A stretch of DNA of 64,000 nt, from assembly GCF_018531375.1 (NCBI RefSeq), contig NZ_JAHBOH010000001.1:2976001-3040000 (forward strand), in the 5' to 3' direction. Position numbers and translations under genes: made by a program. Below the pieces are notes generated by a model. It made no database searches. It was not told the DNA's origin and saw nothing but the letters and a program-made list of their open reading frames with translations. This DNA comes from Cellulomonas fulva. GTDB taxonomy: Bacteria; Actinomycetota; Actinomycetes; Actinomycetales; Cellulomonadaceae. Positions 17,070 through 25,744 of this stretch are shown one piece after another (positions within the stretch are counted from its first letter, which is position 1; every line of letters begins with the position of its first letter).

Positions 17070-18772
17070 GGATCCGCGACACGGGCGACCTGTGGTGGAA
17101 GAACGCCGTCGTGTACTGCCTCGACATCGAGACGTACCAGGACTGGAACGACGACGGGATCGGCGACCTACCGGGCCTGCTGCAGCGCATCGACCACCTG
17201 GCCGATCTCGGCGTGACGTGCCTGTGGCTCATGCCGTTCTACCCGACCGTCGACCGCGACGACGGCTACGACATCACCGACTTCTTCGGGGTCGACCCGC
17301 GCCTCGGCGACGCGGGCGACCTCGTCGCGCTGGTGCGCACCGCCCGCGACCGCGGGATCCGGGTCATCGTCGACCTCGTCGTGAACCACACCAGCGACCG
17401 GCACCCGTGGTTCCGGTCCGCGCGCTCGTCCGTCGACTCCCCGTTCCGGGACTACTACGTGTGGAGCCCGACGAAGCCGCCCGACGACCCGTCCGCCGTC
17501 GTCTTCCCCGACCAGGAGACGAGCATCTGGACCCGCGACGACAAGACCGGCGAGTACTACCGGCACCGGTTCTACAAGCACCAGCCGGACCTGAACACCG
17601 CCAACCCTGCGGTGCGCGACCAGATCGTCAAGGTCGTCGGCTACTGGGCCGAGGTCGGCGTGTCGGGCTTCCGCGTCGACGCCGTGCCGTTCTTCCTCGC
17701 GGACACGGCCAAGACCGAGGGCGACGACGTCGACCACCCGCACGACTTCCTCAAGTCGCTGCGGTCCTTCCTCACCCGGCGCACGGGCGACGCCATCCTC
17801 ATGGGCGAGGTCAACCTCCCGTACGACCAGCAGCGCCAGTTCTTCGGCGACGACGACGCCGACGGCACGTCGGACGGTGACGAGCTGACCATGCAGCTCG
17901 ACTTCGTGCTGATGCAGCAGCTCTACCTGTCGCTCGCACGGCAGGACGCCGGCCCCCTGGCCACGACCCTCGCCTCGCGCCCGACCATCCCCCGCGACGC
18001 GCAGTGGGCCACGTTCGTGCGCAACCACGACGAGCTCACCCTCGACAAGCTGTCCGACGACGAGCGCGCCGAGGTGTTCGCGGCCTTCGGACCCGACCCC
18101 GACATGCAGCTCTACGGCCGTGGGCTGCGTCGGCGGCTGCCCACGATGCTCGACGGCGACCCGCGCCGCATCCGGATGGTCTACTCGCTGCTGTTCTCGC
18201 TCCCGGGCACGCCCGTGCTGTTCTACGGCGAGGAGATCGGCATGGGCGAGAACCTCGCCGCCGAGGGTCGCCTGGCGGTGCGCACACCGATGCAGTGGAC
18301 CTCCGGCCAGCACGGCGGCTTCTCCCGTGCGCGTCGGTCGCGCCTCGCCGGCCCCGTGGTCGAGGGCCCCTTCGGACCGGCTCACGTCAACGTCGCCGAC
18401 CAGCGTCGCTCGCCCGACTCGCTGCTGACCTTCGTGCAGACGCTCGTGCGTCGCTACCGCGAGTCGCCCGAGCTGGGTTGGGCCGAGGACGTCGAGATCC
18501 TGTCCCAGCCGCACGCGGCGGTCCTCGCGCACCGCTCGACCTGGGACGACGCCTCGACCGTCGCGCTGCACAACCTGTCCCCCGACGCGCTCGTCGTCCC
18601 GCTGAGCCTGCCCGACTGCCTGCCGTCCGACGACGGCGCCGTCACGCTGGTCGACCTGCTCGCGGACGACGCCTGCGAGATCGGGCCGGACGGTTCGGCC
18701 GAGCTCGAGCTCCCCGGCTACGGCTACCGCTGGCTCCGCATCCGCCGTCCCGGCTCCCGCCGCCTCCTGTGA
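17066..18772 (+). CDS. GH13 alpha-amylase family protein, trehalose-synthase-like
   Basis: A protein of 568 residues. The N-terminus WWKNAVVYCLDIETYQDWNDDGIGDLPGLLQRIDHLADLGVTCLWLMPFYP is typical of the trehalose synthase branch of GH13. The catalytic set is complete: nucleophile Asp205 in GFRVDAVP, acid/base Glu248 in MGEVN, and the transition-state Asp322 in RNHDEL. The VVNHTSDRHPWF region is also present. Length is near that of TreS, and the end has a short beta domain (VALHNLSPDALVVPLSLPD). It may interconvert maltose and trehalose or act on another short alpha-glucan. The tight coupling to the LLM oxidoreductase argues that this branch is not plain TreS. Intracellular: no signal peptide. 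Confidence 0.87.
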   Translation: MRIRDTGDLWWKNAVVYCLDIETYQDWNDDGIGDLPGLLQRIDHLADLGVTCLWLMPFYPTVDRDDGYDITDFFGVDPRLGDAGDLVALVRTARDRGIRVIVDLVVNHTSDRHPWFRSARSSVDSPFRDYYVWSPTKPPDDPSAVVFPDQETSIWTRDDKTGEYYRHRFYKHQPDLNTANPAVRDQIVKVVGYWAEVGVSGFRVDAVPFFLADTAKTEGDDVDHPHDFLKSLRSFLTRRTGDAILMGEVNLPYDQQRQFFGDDDADGTSDGDELTMQLDFVLMQQLYLSLARQDAGPLATTLASRPTIPRDAQWATFVRNHDELTLDKLSDDERAEVFAAFGPDPDMQLYGRGLRRRLPTMLDGDPRRIRMVYSLLFSLPGTPVLFYGEEIGMGENLAAEGRLAVRTPMQWTSGQHGGFSRARRSRLAGPVVEGPFGPAHVNVADQRRSPDSLLTFVQTLVRRYRESPELGWAEDVEILSQPHAAVLAHRSTWDDASTVALHNLSPDALVVPLSLPDCLPSDDGAVTLVDLLADDACEIGPDGSAELELPGYGYRWLRIRRPGSRRLL

Positions 18773-18778
18773 GACGAC

Positions 18779-18825
18779 GGTCGCCCTGGCGCGCCTCGGG
18801 CGGCCCGCCCGACCGCACGGCGACC
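18779..18825. terminator. Nested hairpin between convergent genes
   Basis: The inner stem TCGGGCG/CGCCCGA (18796-18802 with 18806-18812) lies within outer arms GGTCGCC/GGCGACC (18779-18785 with 18819-18825). It sits right after the GH13 stop and before the end of the ligase gene, so it may terminate both. Confidence 0.6.
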
Positions 18826-18881
18826 CAGCCCGGGGTGCCGAGGCGGCGTCGAACGCGCCCTGCCGCGCCGCACCGGCTCGG

Positions 18882-20423
18882 TCACGACCCGAGTGACAAC
18901 GCGCGGACGGTGTCGATCGTGTCGGCCTCGGCGGCCGTCTTGTCGTCGCGGTAGCGCAGCACGCGCGCGAAGCGCAACGCGACCCCGCCGGGGTAGCGGG
19001 TCGAGCGCTGCAGACCGTCGAACGCGATCTCGACCACCTGCTCGGGCCGGAGGGTCACCGTCCACCCGTCGTCGGCGACCTCGAGCTCGCGGAACCGCTC
19101 GGTCTGCCACGCCAGCATCGCGTCGGTCATGCCCTTGAACGTCTTGCCGAGCATGACGAAGCCGTCGCCGTCGCGGGCACCCAGGTGGATGTTCGAGAGA
19201 AGTCCGCTGCGACGGCCCGAGCCGCGCTCGACCGCGAGGACGACGAGGTCGAGCGTGTGGCGCGGCTTGACCTTGACCCATGCGGCACCGCGGCGGCCTG
19301 CCTCGTACGGCGACGCGGCCGCCTTGACGACGACGCCCTCGTGGCCCGCCGCCAGGACGCGACGAGCGTGTTGCGCCGCGACCTCCGGGTCGGCCGTGAC
19401 GACGCGGTCGATCGCCGCCGCCGGGTGATCCACGAGCACGCGGTCGAGCGCGGCGAGACGATCCGTCAGTGGCGCGTCCAGAAGGTCTCGGCCGTCGACG
19501 TGCAGGCAGTCGAAGAAGAACGGCCGCAGGCGGGACTGGGCCGCGACCTGCACGTCGGCGGTGGCCGCGCGTGACGCGGTGTCCTGGAACGGGACGGCCC
19601 GGCCCGCGTCGTCCACCACGAGCGCCTCGCCGTCCAGGACCAGTTGCCGGGCGGGCAGCGCGCGCACGAGCTCGACGATCTCGGGGACGCGCGCCGTGAT
19701 GTCGTCGAGGCTGCGGGTGAACACGCGCACCTCCTCGTCGGCGCGGTGGACCTGGATCCGGATCCCGTCGAGCTTCGCGTCGACGACGGCCGGCCCAGTC
19801 CCCGTCGTCGTGAGCGCCGTCGCGACGTCCGGCGCCGACTGCGCCAGCATCGGCCGCACCGCACGCCCCACGGTCAGCGCGAACTCACCGAGTGCCGCGA
19901 GCGCCGCGGCCGGGCCGGGCGCGGCCAGCGCTGCCTCGGCGACGGGCTCGGTGGCGCCCGCGAGCATCGCTGCCCGCCGGACCGCCTCCGGCGGCACGCC
20001 GGCCGCCTCCGCGACGGCGTCGAGCAGCAGCGCGTCGAGCGATCCCTGCCGCAGCTCGCCCCCGACGAGCCGGCGCAGGAAGTCCTGCTCGTCGGCGGTC
20101 GCCGCGCCGAACAGTCGCTGCACCGCCGCCGCTCGCGCCGTCCCCGACCCCGCACCGGCCAGGCCGGACATGGCCTCGAACGCCGCGTCGACCTCCTGCA
20201 CGCCGAGCGTCGGCTCCGCCGCGGCCGGCGGCAGCGTCTGCAGCGACCGCCAGCCGAGTCCCGTCCGGCGCTGACGCAGCTGCCCACCGAGGTAGCGGGA
20301 GACGATCGGCACGTCCTGCGGCTCGGTCCGCCGCAGCAGCTCGACCAGGAGCGCACGCTTGGCCAGGCGCGAGCGGGTCGCGGACACGGCGGACGACGTG
20401 GCGGCGACCTCGGCGAGCAGCAT
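18882..20423 (-). CDS. ATP-dependent DNA ligase (LigB-type)
   Basis: A protein of 513 residues. The N-terminal DNA-binding domain (MLLAEVAATSSAVSATRSRLAKRALLVELLRR) is followed by the nucleotidyltransferase domain with motif I KLDGIR (Lys217 is the AMP-accepting residue), motif III RPFFFDCLHVDG, motif IV HEGVVVKAAASPYEAGRRG, motif V WVKVKPRHTLDLVVLAVERGSGRR, and an OB-fold end. This is the layout of mycobacterial LigB, a non-essential repair ligase additional to NAD-dependent LigA. The ATG at 20423 is preceded by GGGAGG. It is not in an operon, and it diverges from the SRPBCC gene across 270 bases that hold a large palindrome. Confidence 0.92.
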   Translation of the reverse strand: MLLAEVAATSSAVSATRSRLAKRALLVELLRRTEPQDVPIVSRYLGGQLRQRRTGLGWRSLQTLPPAAAEPTLGVQEVDAAFEAMSGLAGAGSGTARAAAVQRLFGAATADEQDFLRRLVGGELRQGSLDALLLDAVAEAAGVPPEAVRRAAMLAGATEPVAEAALAAPGPAAALAALGEFALTVGRAVRPMLAQSAPDVATALTTTGTGPAVVDAKLDGIRIQVHRADEEVRVFTRSLDDITARVPEIVELVRALPARQLVLDGEALVVDDAGRAVPFQDTASRAATADVQVAAQSRLRPFFFDCLHVDGRDLLDAPLTDRLAALDRVLVDHPAAAIDRVVTADPEVAAQHARRVLAAGHEGVVVKAAASPYEAGRRGAAWVKVKPRHTLDLVVLAVERGSGRRSGLLSNIHLGARDGDGFVMLGKTFKGMTDAMLAWQTERFRELEVADDGWTVTLRPEQVVEIAFDGLQRSTRYPGGVALRFARVLRYRDDKTAAEADTIDTVRALSLGS

Positions 20424-20535
20424 GCGGGCATCCTCCCGCCGCCCACCGACACCCACCAGGCGAACACGACCCACCGCGAGTCCCGAGCGCCGACCCGCCC
20501 GCCAGGCGCGCCCGTCCAGTCCCCGCCCCGGCGGC

Positions 20536-20604
20536 TCGAGGTCGTCAGCCGTGCGCGAGAGCGCGCGCCGGGCGCGCGCTCTCGGACGGGGCTGACGACC
20601 TCGA
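20536..20604. repeat. 69-nt nested palindrome in a divergent intergenic region
   Basis: The outer arms 20536-20550 and 20590-20604 are complementary over 15 bp. Inside them a second palindrome pairs 20556-20569 with 20571-20584 over 14 bp of alternating GC. The structure lies between two divergently transcribed genes, where a terminator would not be expected. It could be a cruciform, a regulator-binding platform, a small RNA, or a mobile palindromic unit. Confidence 0.8.
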
Positions 20605-20693
20605 CGCCCGGTCGCGGCACGGGGGCAGGGGTGGCGGGTGGGTGGGACGTTCGTCGGTCGACGCCCCGCGCCGTGCTGGGGTGCACTGGGGGG

Positions 20694-21311
20694 ATGTGGA
20701 CTCCGTCGCGCCGACAGTCGGGTCTCCTGCTGCTCGCCGGGGCGGTGGCGCTGCTGCCGGTCGCCCGGACGTGGGGGCTCCAGTGGGGAGCCAGCGAGGA
20801 CGAGCTCGACGCCTCGCTCGCGGGCGACGACGTCGTGCGCACGCCGGGGCTCGTCGCGACGCGTGCGATCACCGTGGACGCGCCCGCGGACCAGGTCTGG
20901 GCCTGGCTGGTCCAGCTCGGGCAGGGACGCGGCGGCTTCTACTCCTACGACTGGCTCGAGAACCTCGTCGGGCTGAGGATCCACTCGGCCGACCGCGTCG
21001 AGGACCGCTGGCAGGACCTCGCCGAGGGCGACGAGATCCACCTGGCTCCGGCCGCGGCGCTCGTCGTGACCGTGCTCGACCCGCCGCGGGCGATGGTGCT
21101 CACCGCGCCCGACGCGTCGTTCACCTGGGCTTTCACCCTGCACCCGGGCCGCGACCGGGCGACTCGGCTCGTCGTGCGCGAACGGTACGCGCGGCCGCGC
21201 TGGTGGGCGGTGCCGCTCAACGAGGCGGTCGGCGCCGTGAGCACGGTGATGTCACGACGGATGCTGCTCGGCATCCGTGACCGCGCCGAGGCAGCCGCGC
21301 TCCGACCCTGA
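20694..21311 (+). CDS. SRPBCC-fold (polyketide cyclase-like) protein with N-terminal membrane segment
   Basis: A protein of 205 residues. Residues about 8-26 (SGLLLLAGAVALLPVARTW) form a membrane anchor or uncleaved signal. The remainder matches the START/SRPBCC helix-grip fold: ATRAITVDAPADQVWAWLVQLGQGRGGFYSYDWLENLVG, RWQDLAEGDEIHL, VLDPPRAMVLTA and a final helix. The QxGxGRGGFYSYDWLENL pattern is characteristic of a conserved actinobacterial subgroup without assigned function. A lipid or small hydrophobic ligand is likely. Start ATG 20694 is preceded by a run of six G. The 124-base gap after it contains imperfect CCCGCCTGCCCGGCCC repeats. Confidence 0.8.
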   Translation: MWTPSRRQSGLLLLAGAVALLPVARTWGLQWGASEDELDASLAGDDVVRTPGLVATRAITVDAPADQVWAWLVQLGQGRGGFYSYDWLENLVGLRIHSADRVEDRWQDLAEGDEIHLAPAAALVVTVLDPPRAMVLTAPDASFTWAFTLHPGRDRATRLVVRERYARPRWWAVPLNEAVGAVSTVMSRRMLLGIRDRAEAAALRP

Positions 21312-21435
21312 GCAGGACGCCGCACCCGGCCGGCCCCGCCCGCCTGCCCGGCCCACCCCACCCGCCTGCCCGGCCCGGCCCACCCGCCTACCCACGCGGA
21401 CGGCGCGTGTCAGTGGTCTGTGGCTGACTGAGGAC

Positions 21436-21993
21436 ATGACAACTCTCCAGGGACGGGACGCCACGGCGCTCCTCGTCATCGACATGCAGAACGGCGTCGC
21501 GAGCGGCCTGCACCAGCGGGACCAGGTGGTCGCGACCATCGACGGGCTCGTCACGCGCGCCCGGGCGCAGGGCACGCCCGTCGTGTGGGTCCGCCACCAG
21601 TCCGACGAGCTGCCGGAGGGCAGCGAGACGTGGCAGATCATCCCGGACCTCGTGCCGGCCGCCGACGAAGCCGTGGTGGACAAGCGCTACGGCGACTCGT
21701 TCGAGGACACGACGCTCGAGGACACGCTCGCCGCGAGGCGCGTCGGGCGGCTCGTCGTCACCGGGGCGCAGACCGACGCGTGCGTCCGCTCGACGATCCA
21801 CGGCGGATTCGCCCGGGGCTACGACGTGACGCTGGTGTCCGACGCGCACAGCACCGAGGACCTCACGCAGTGGGGTGCGCCGGCGCCGGAGCTCGTGGTC
21901 TCGCACACGAACCTGTACTGGCAGTTCCAGGGCGGGCCGGGTCGGACCGCCGCGGTGGAGACGGCCGAGGAGGTCGACCTGACGGCGCACTGA
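21436..21993 (+). CDS. Cysteine hydrolase, isochorismatase family
   Basis: A protein of 185 residues with the catalytic triad of the isochorismatase/nicotinamidase superfamily: Asp16 in ALLVIDMQNG, Lys83 in VVDKRYGDSF, and Cys116 in TGAQTDACVRSTI. The preceding cis-peptide stretch (GAQTD) and PVVWVRHQSDELPEGSETWQIIPDL are typical. Substrates range over amides such as nicotinamide, N-carbamoyl compounds and isochorismate; none can be inferred here. ATG 21436 is 124 bases after the SRPBCC gene. It converges on dnaE2 with 10 bases between the stop codons. Confidence 0.9.
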   Translation: MTTLQGRDATALLVIDMQNGVASGLHQRDQVVATIDGLVTRARAQGTPVVWVRHQSDELPEGSETWQIIPDLVPAADEAVVDKRYGDSFEDTTLEDTLAARRVGRLVVTGAQTDACVRSTIHGGFARGYDVTLVSDAHSTEDLTQWGAPAPELVVSHTNLYWQFQGGPGRTAAVETAEEVDLTAH

Positions 21994-22003
21994 CCGGGCG
22001 CCG

Positions 22004-25000
22004 TCACTGGAAGTCGCGCGAGCTGGAGCGCACGCGCAGGGACAGCGGTGACAGGTGCTCGGCGACGATGTTGGTCGCGCCGTCCTGACGTTCCAGCAGG
22101 CCGCGCACGACGAGCGCCTTGCTGGTCCGTGCAGTGCGCCGGAACCGCTGCCAGAGCCCGGCCGAGCACACCACGTTGAGCAGCCCGGTCTCGTCCTCGA
22201 GCGACAGGAACGTGACGCCGCCGGCGGTGCCCGGGCGCTGCCGGTGCGTCACGACCCCGGCGACCGCGACCCGTCGGCCGGTCTCGTGCCGGTAGGCGGC
22301 CTCGACCCGCAGCACTCCCGCCGCGTCGAGCCCGTCGCGGACGAACTGGGTGGGGTAGGAGTCCACCGACACGCCCGTGGCCCACACGTCCGCGGTGGCC
22401 GTCTCGAGGTCGCTGAGCCCGGGCAGGGTGGGGGCCTCGACCCCGACGCTCACGCCCGGCAGCGTCTGCGGACCCTCCTGCGCCAGGGCCCCCGCGGCCC
22501 ACAAGGCCTCACGGCGCGTGACGCCGAGGCCGTCCAGCGCACCGGCCGTGGCCAGGGCCTCGAGCTGTGCGGTCGTGAGCTGGACCCGGCGCACCAGGTC
22601 GCGCTGGTCGACGAACGGACCGTGCGCGGCACGCTCGTCGACGACCTTCTGCGCGAGCTCCTCCCCGATCCCCCGGACGGCGACGAGCCCGAGCCGCACC
22701 GCGAGCGAACGAGCGGCACAGGGGTGCCGGCCGTCGGAGCCCCGCGCCGCGCCCGTGCGCGTCCCCGGCGCGGGAGTGGGTCCCGTCCCGCTCGGCTGCG
22801 GGACCAGGCGTGGCTCTCCACCGGCCGGTTCCGGGGCCACCCGCTCGACGCCGGCCTGCGCGAGCGAGTGCTGCACATCGGGGCGCAGCACCTCGATGCC
22901 GTGGCGGCGGGCGTCCGCGGCCAGGCTCTGCGGCGAGTAGAAGCCCATCGGCTGCGCCGCGAGCAGGCCCGCGTAGAACGCGGCCGGGTAATGCACCTTG
23001 AGCCAGGCGCTCGCGTAGACCAGGAACGCGAACGAGTACGCGTGCGACTCGGGGAACCCGAAGTCGGCGAACGCCTTGAGCTTGTCGAAGATCTGCTCGC
23101 CGACCTCGGGGGTGATGCCGTGCCGGGCCATCCCGGCCATGAGTCGCTCCTTGATCGCGAGCATGCGCTCGGTCGACCGCTTGGAGCCCATGGCCCGCCG
23201 CAGCTGGTCCGCCTCCGCCGGCGTGAAGTCGGCGACGTCGATGGCCATCTGCATGAGTTGCTCCTGGAACAGCGGCACGCCGAGCGTCTTGCTCAGGGAG
23301 CGCTCGAGCAGCGGGTGCAGGTAGGTCACCTTCTGCCGCCCGCGGGCACGCTCGATGTACGGGTGCACCGAGTTGCCCTGGATCGGCCCCGGGCGGATCA
23401 GCGCGACCTCGATGACGATGTCGTAGAAGCACCGCGGCTGCAGGCGCGGCAGCGTCCCCATCTGGGCACGCGACTCCACCTGGAAGACCCCCACCGTGTC
23501 CGCGGCGCTCAGCAGGTCGTACACCAGCGGGTCGTCCTGCGGCAGCGCGTGCAGGTCGAGCTCGGGTCCACCGAGCTCCCGGACCGAGGTGAACGCGATC
23601 CGCAGCGCGGTCAGCATCCCCAGGCCCAGCAGGTCGAACTTCACCAGTCCCGCGTCGGCGCAGTCCTCCTTGTCCCACTGCAGCACCGTGCGGCCCGGCA
23701 TCCGTGCCCACTCCACCGGGCAGACCTCGATCACCGGGCGGTCGCACATCACCATGCCGCCCGAGTGGATGCCCAGGTGCCGCGGCAGCCGCAGGAACCG
23801 CTCGGCCAGGTCGATGACCTGCTCGGGGATCTCGCCCTCGTCGTCCGCCGAGGGCGGCAGGTGCACCGGCACGACGTCGTGACCGTCGGCGGTAGCCAGC
23901 CCCGGCACCTCGGCGCCCCGCGGTGCGCGTGCGGGAGCCGGTGCCGGGCGCGCCGACGCACCCGCCGTGCCCGACCCCCAGAGCGCCGCCCGCGCCTGCA
24001 GCCGCTCGTGGCGGCCCGTCACCACGGGTGGCCACGCACCCGTGTGCCCTGCGTGCGGCCGGGACGTGCGGACCGGTCCCGACAAACCGCTGCCTGCACC
24101 GTCGCTGCCCGAGCCGGTTCCTGAGCCGCCGCTGCCGGGGGCACCGCGTGGGGCGCCATCCGAACCTCCCGTACCAGTCGCCCGCGCCGACGAGCTGTCC
24201 GGCGACCCGTCGTCGACGGGTGCGGCGCGCAGGCTGCCCCAGCGCTCGATCGACTTGGCCCACGCATCCTGCTGCCCCGCGTCGTAGCCGAGCGCCCGCG
24301 CGGCGTCGCGCACCGCCGACCGCGGACGGTAGGAGATCACGTTCGCCACCTGCGCGGCGTGCTCCCGGCCGTGCTGGCCGTAGACGTACTGGATGACCTC
24401 CTCCCGGCGCGCGGACTCGATGTCCACGTCGATGTCGGGCGGCCCGTCCCGCTCCGGGGCCAGGAACCTCTCGAACAGCAGACCGTGGTGCACCGGGTCG
24501 ACCGCGGTGACGCGCAGCGCGTAGCAGACCGCCGAGTTGGCGGCCGAGCCGCGCCCCTGCGCCAGGATCCCGTTGCGCCGGCAGAACGCGACCAGGTCGT
24601 AGACCACCAGGAAGTAGCCGGGGAACCCGAGCTCCTCGATGACCCGCAGCTCGTGCTCGAGCTGCGCGTACGCGCCCTCGACGCGTGCGGTCTCCGGCGG
24701 GCCGTACAGCTCGAGCGCGCCGCGACGGACCAGCTCGCGCAGCCACGAGGCCTCGGTGTGACCCGGTGGCACCGGGTAGGGCGGCAGCGACGGCGCGACG
24801 AGCGACAGGTCGAACGCGCACTCGGCGGCCAGGTCGGCGGCGGTGGCGACCGCGTGCGGGTACCGCCGGTGCAGCCGGAGCATCTCGCTCGCCGAGCGCA
24901 GGTGCGCCCCCGGACCGGCCGGGAGCCAGCCGTCCAGGTCGTCCAACGACGAGCGGGCGCGCACGGCCGCGAGCGCCGCCGCGAGGTCGGCGTCGCGCGG

Positions 25001-25744
25001 GGTGGCCTGGTGCGCGGCGGTGGTCGCGACCAGCGGCAGCCCGGTGTCCTGTGCGAGCACGGCGAGCGCGTCCGCACGCTCGTCGTCGTACGCGTCCCCC
25101 GCCGCCGTGACCTCGACGGCGACGTTGTCCTTCCCGAACAGCGCGACGAGGCGGTCGAGCTCGCGCGCCGCCGCGGCGAGCCCACCGGGCGCGACCGGGA
25201 CCACGCCGGACGGGTCCCCGCCGGCGAGCGCCCGGCGCACCGCGCCCTTCCGGCAGCCCGTGAGCACCAGCCACTGCCCGGCCGCGGCCTGGGCGAGCTC
25301 CTCCAGGTGGTACTCCGCGGCGCCCTTGCGCCCGGTGCGCAGGTGCCCCTCGGCGATCGCCCGGGAGAGCGCCCGGTAGCCGTCGGGGCCGCGCGCGAGC
25401 ACCAGGAGGTGCGCCGCGCGCGGGTCGGGCACGCCCGTGGGCTCGTCGAGCACCGGCGGTCCGGGTGCCGGTGCCGGCTCGCGCCCGTGACGACGCGCGT
25501 CCGGGGCCGGCAGGTGCAGCTCCGCGCCGAACACGGTGCCGACCCCGACCCGGCGCGCTGCCTCGGCGAACCGCACCACCCCGTACAGCCCGTCGTGGTC
25601 AGTCAGCGCCAGCGCGCTCAGCCCCAGGCGCGCCGCCTCCGCCGCGAGCTCCTCGGGCTGGCTGGCACCGTCGAGGAAGCTGAACGCCGAGTGGGCGTGC
25701 AGCTCGGCATAGCGCGCGCCCACCCTCGTCGAGGGGTCAGTCAT
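22004..25744 (-). CDS. dnaE2: Error-prone DNA polymerase III alpha (DnaE2)
   Basis: A protein of 1246 residues. The N-terminal PHP domain starts YAELHAHSAFSFLDGASQP. The palm shows GRGSAANSAVCYALRVT and the catalytic PDIDVDIE (about residue 435). Finger and hairpin regions (HLGIHSGGMVM, FLVYASAWLKVHYPAAFYAGLL) and an OB domain (VAGVVTHRQRPGTAGGVTFLSLEDETG) follow. It is the translesion polymerase of the mutasome, acting with ImuA' and ImuB after DNA damage. Two low-complexity Gly/Ser/Pro insertions, about residues 502-621 and 970-1015, make it longer than usual for DnaE2 (around 1050-1100). The start overlaps the imuB stop by 8 bases (ATGACTGA), and it is the last gene of the operon. Confidence 0.95.
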   Translation of the reverse strand: MTDPSTRVGARYAELHAHSAFSFLDGASQPEELAAEAARLGLSALALTDHDGLYGVVRFAEAARRVGVGTVFGAELHLPAPDARRHGREPAPAPGPPVLDEPTGVPDPRAAHLLVLARGPDGYRALSRAIAEGHLRTGRKGAAEYHLEELAQAAAGQWLVLTGCRKGAVRRALAGGDPSGVVPVAPGGLAAAARELDRLVALFGKDNVAVEVTAAGDAYDDERADALAVLAQDTGLPLVATTAAHQATPRDADLAAALAAVRARSSLDDLDGWLPAGPGAHLRSASEMLRLHRRYPHAVATAADLAAECAFDLSLVAPSLPPYPVPPGHTEASWLRELVRRGALELYGPPETARVEGAYAQLEHELRVIEELGFPGYFLVVYDLVAFCRRNGILAQGRGSAANSAVCYALRVTAVDPVHHGLLFERFLAPERDGPPDIDVDIESARREEVIQYVYGQHGREHAAQVANVISYRPRSAVRDAARALGYDAGQQDAWAKSIERWGSLRAAPVDDGSPDSSSARATGTGGSDGAPRGAPGSGGSGTGSGSDGAGSGLSGPVRTSRPHAGHTGAWPPVVTGRHERLQARAALWGSGTAGASARPAPAPARAPRGAEVPGLATADGHDVVPVHLPPSADDEGEIPEQVIDLAERFLRLPRHLGIHSGGMVMCDRPVIEVCPVEWARMPGRTVLQWDKEDCADAGLVKFDLLGLGMLTALRIAFTSVRELGGPELDLHALPQDDPLVYDLLSAADTVGVFQVESRAQMGTLPRLQPRCFYDIVIEVALIRPGPIQGNSVHPYIERARGRQKVTYLHPLLERSLSKTLGVPLFQEQLMQMAIDVADFTPAEADQLRRAMGSKRSTERMLAIKERLMAGMARHGITPEVGEQIFDKLKAFADFGFPESHAYSFAFLVYASAWLKVHYPAAFYAGLLAAQPMGFYSPQSLAADARRHGIEVLRPDVQHSLAQAGVERVAPEPAGGEPRLVPQPSGTGPTPAPGTRTGAARGSDGRHPCAARSLAVRLGLVAVRGIGEELAQKVVDERAAHGPFVDQRDLVRRVQLTTAQLEALATAGALDGLGVTRREALWAAGALAQEGPQTLPGVSVGVEAPTLPGLSDLETATADVWATGVSVDSYPTQFVRDGLDAAGVLRVEAAYRHETGRRVAVAGVVTHRQRPGTAGGVTFLSLEDETGLLNVVCSAGLWQRFRRTARTSKALVVRGLLERQDGATNIVAEHLSPLSLRVRSSSRDFQ

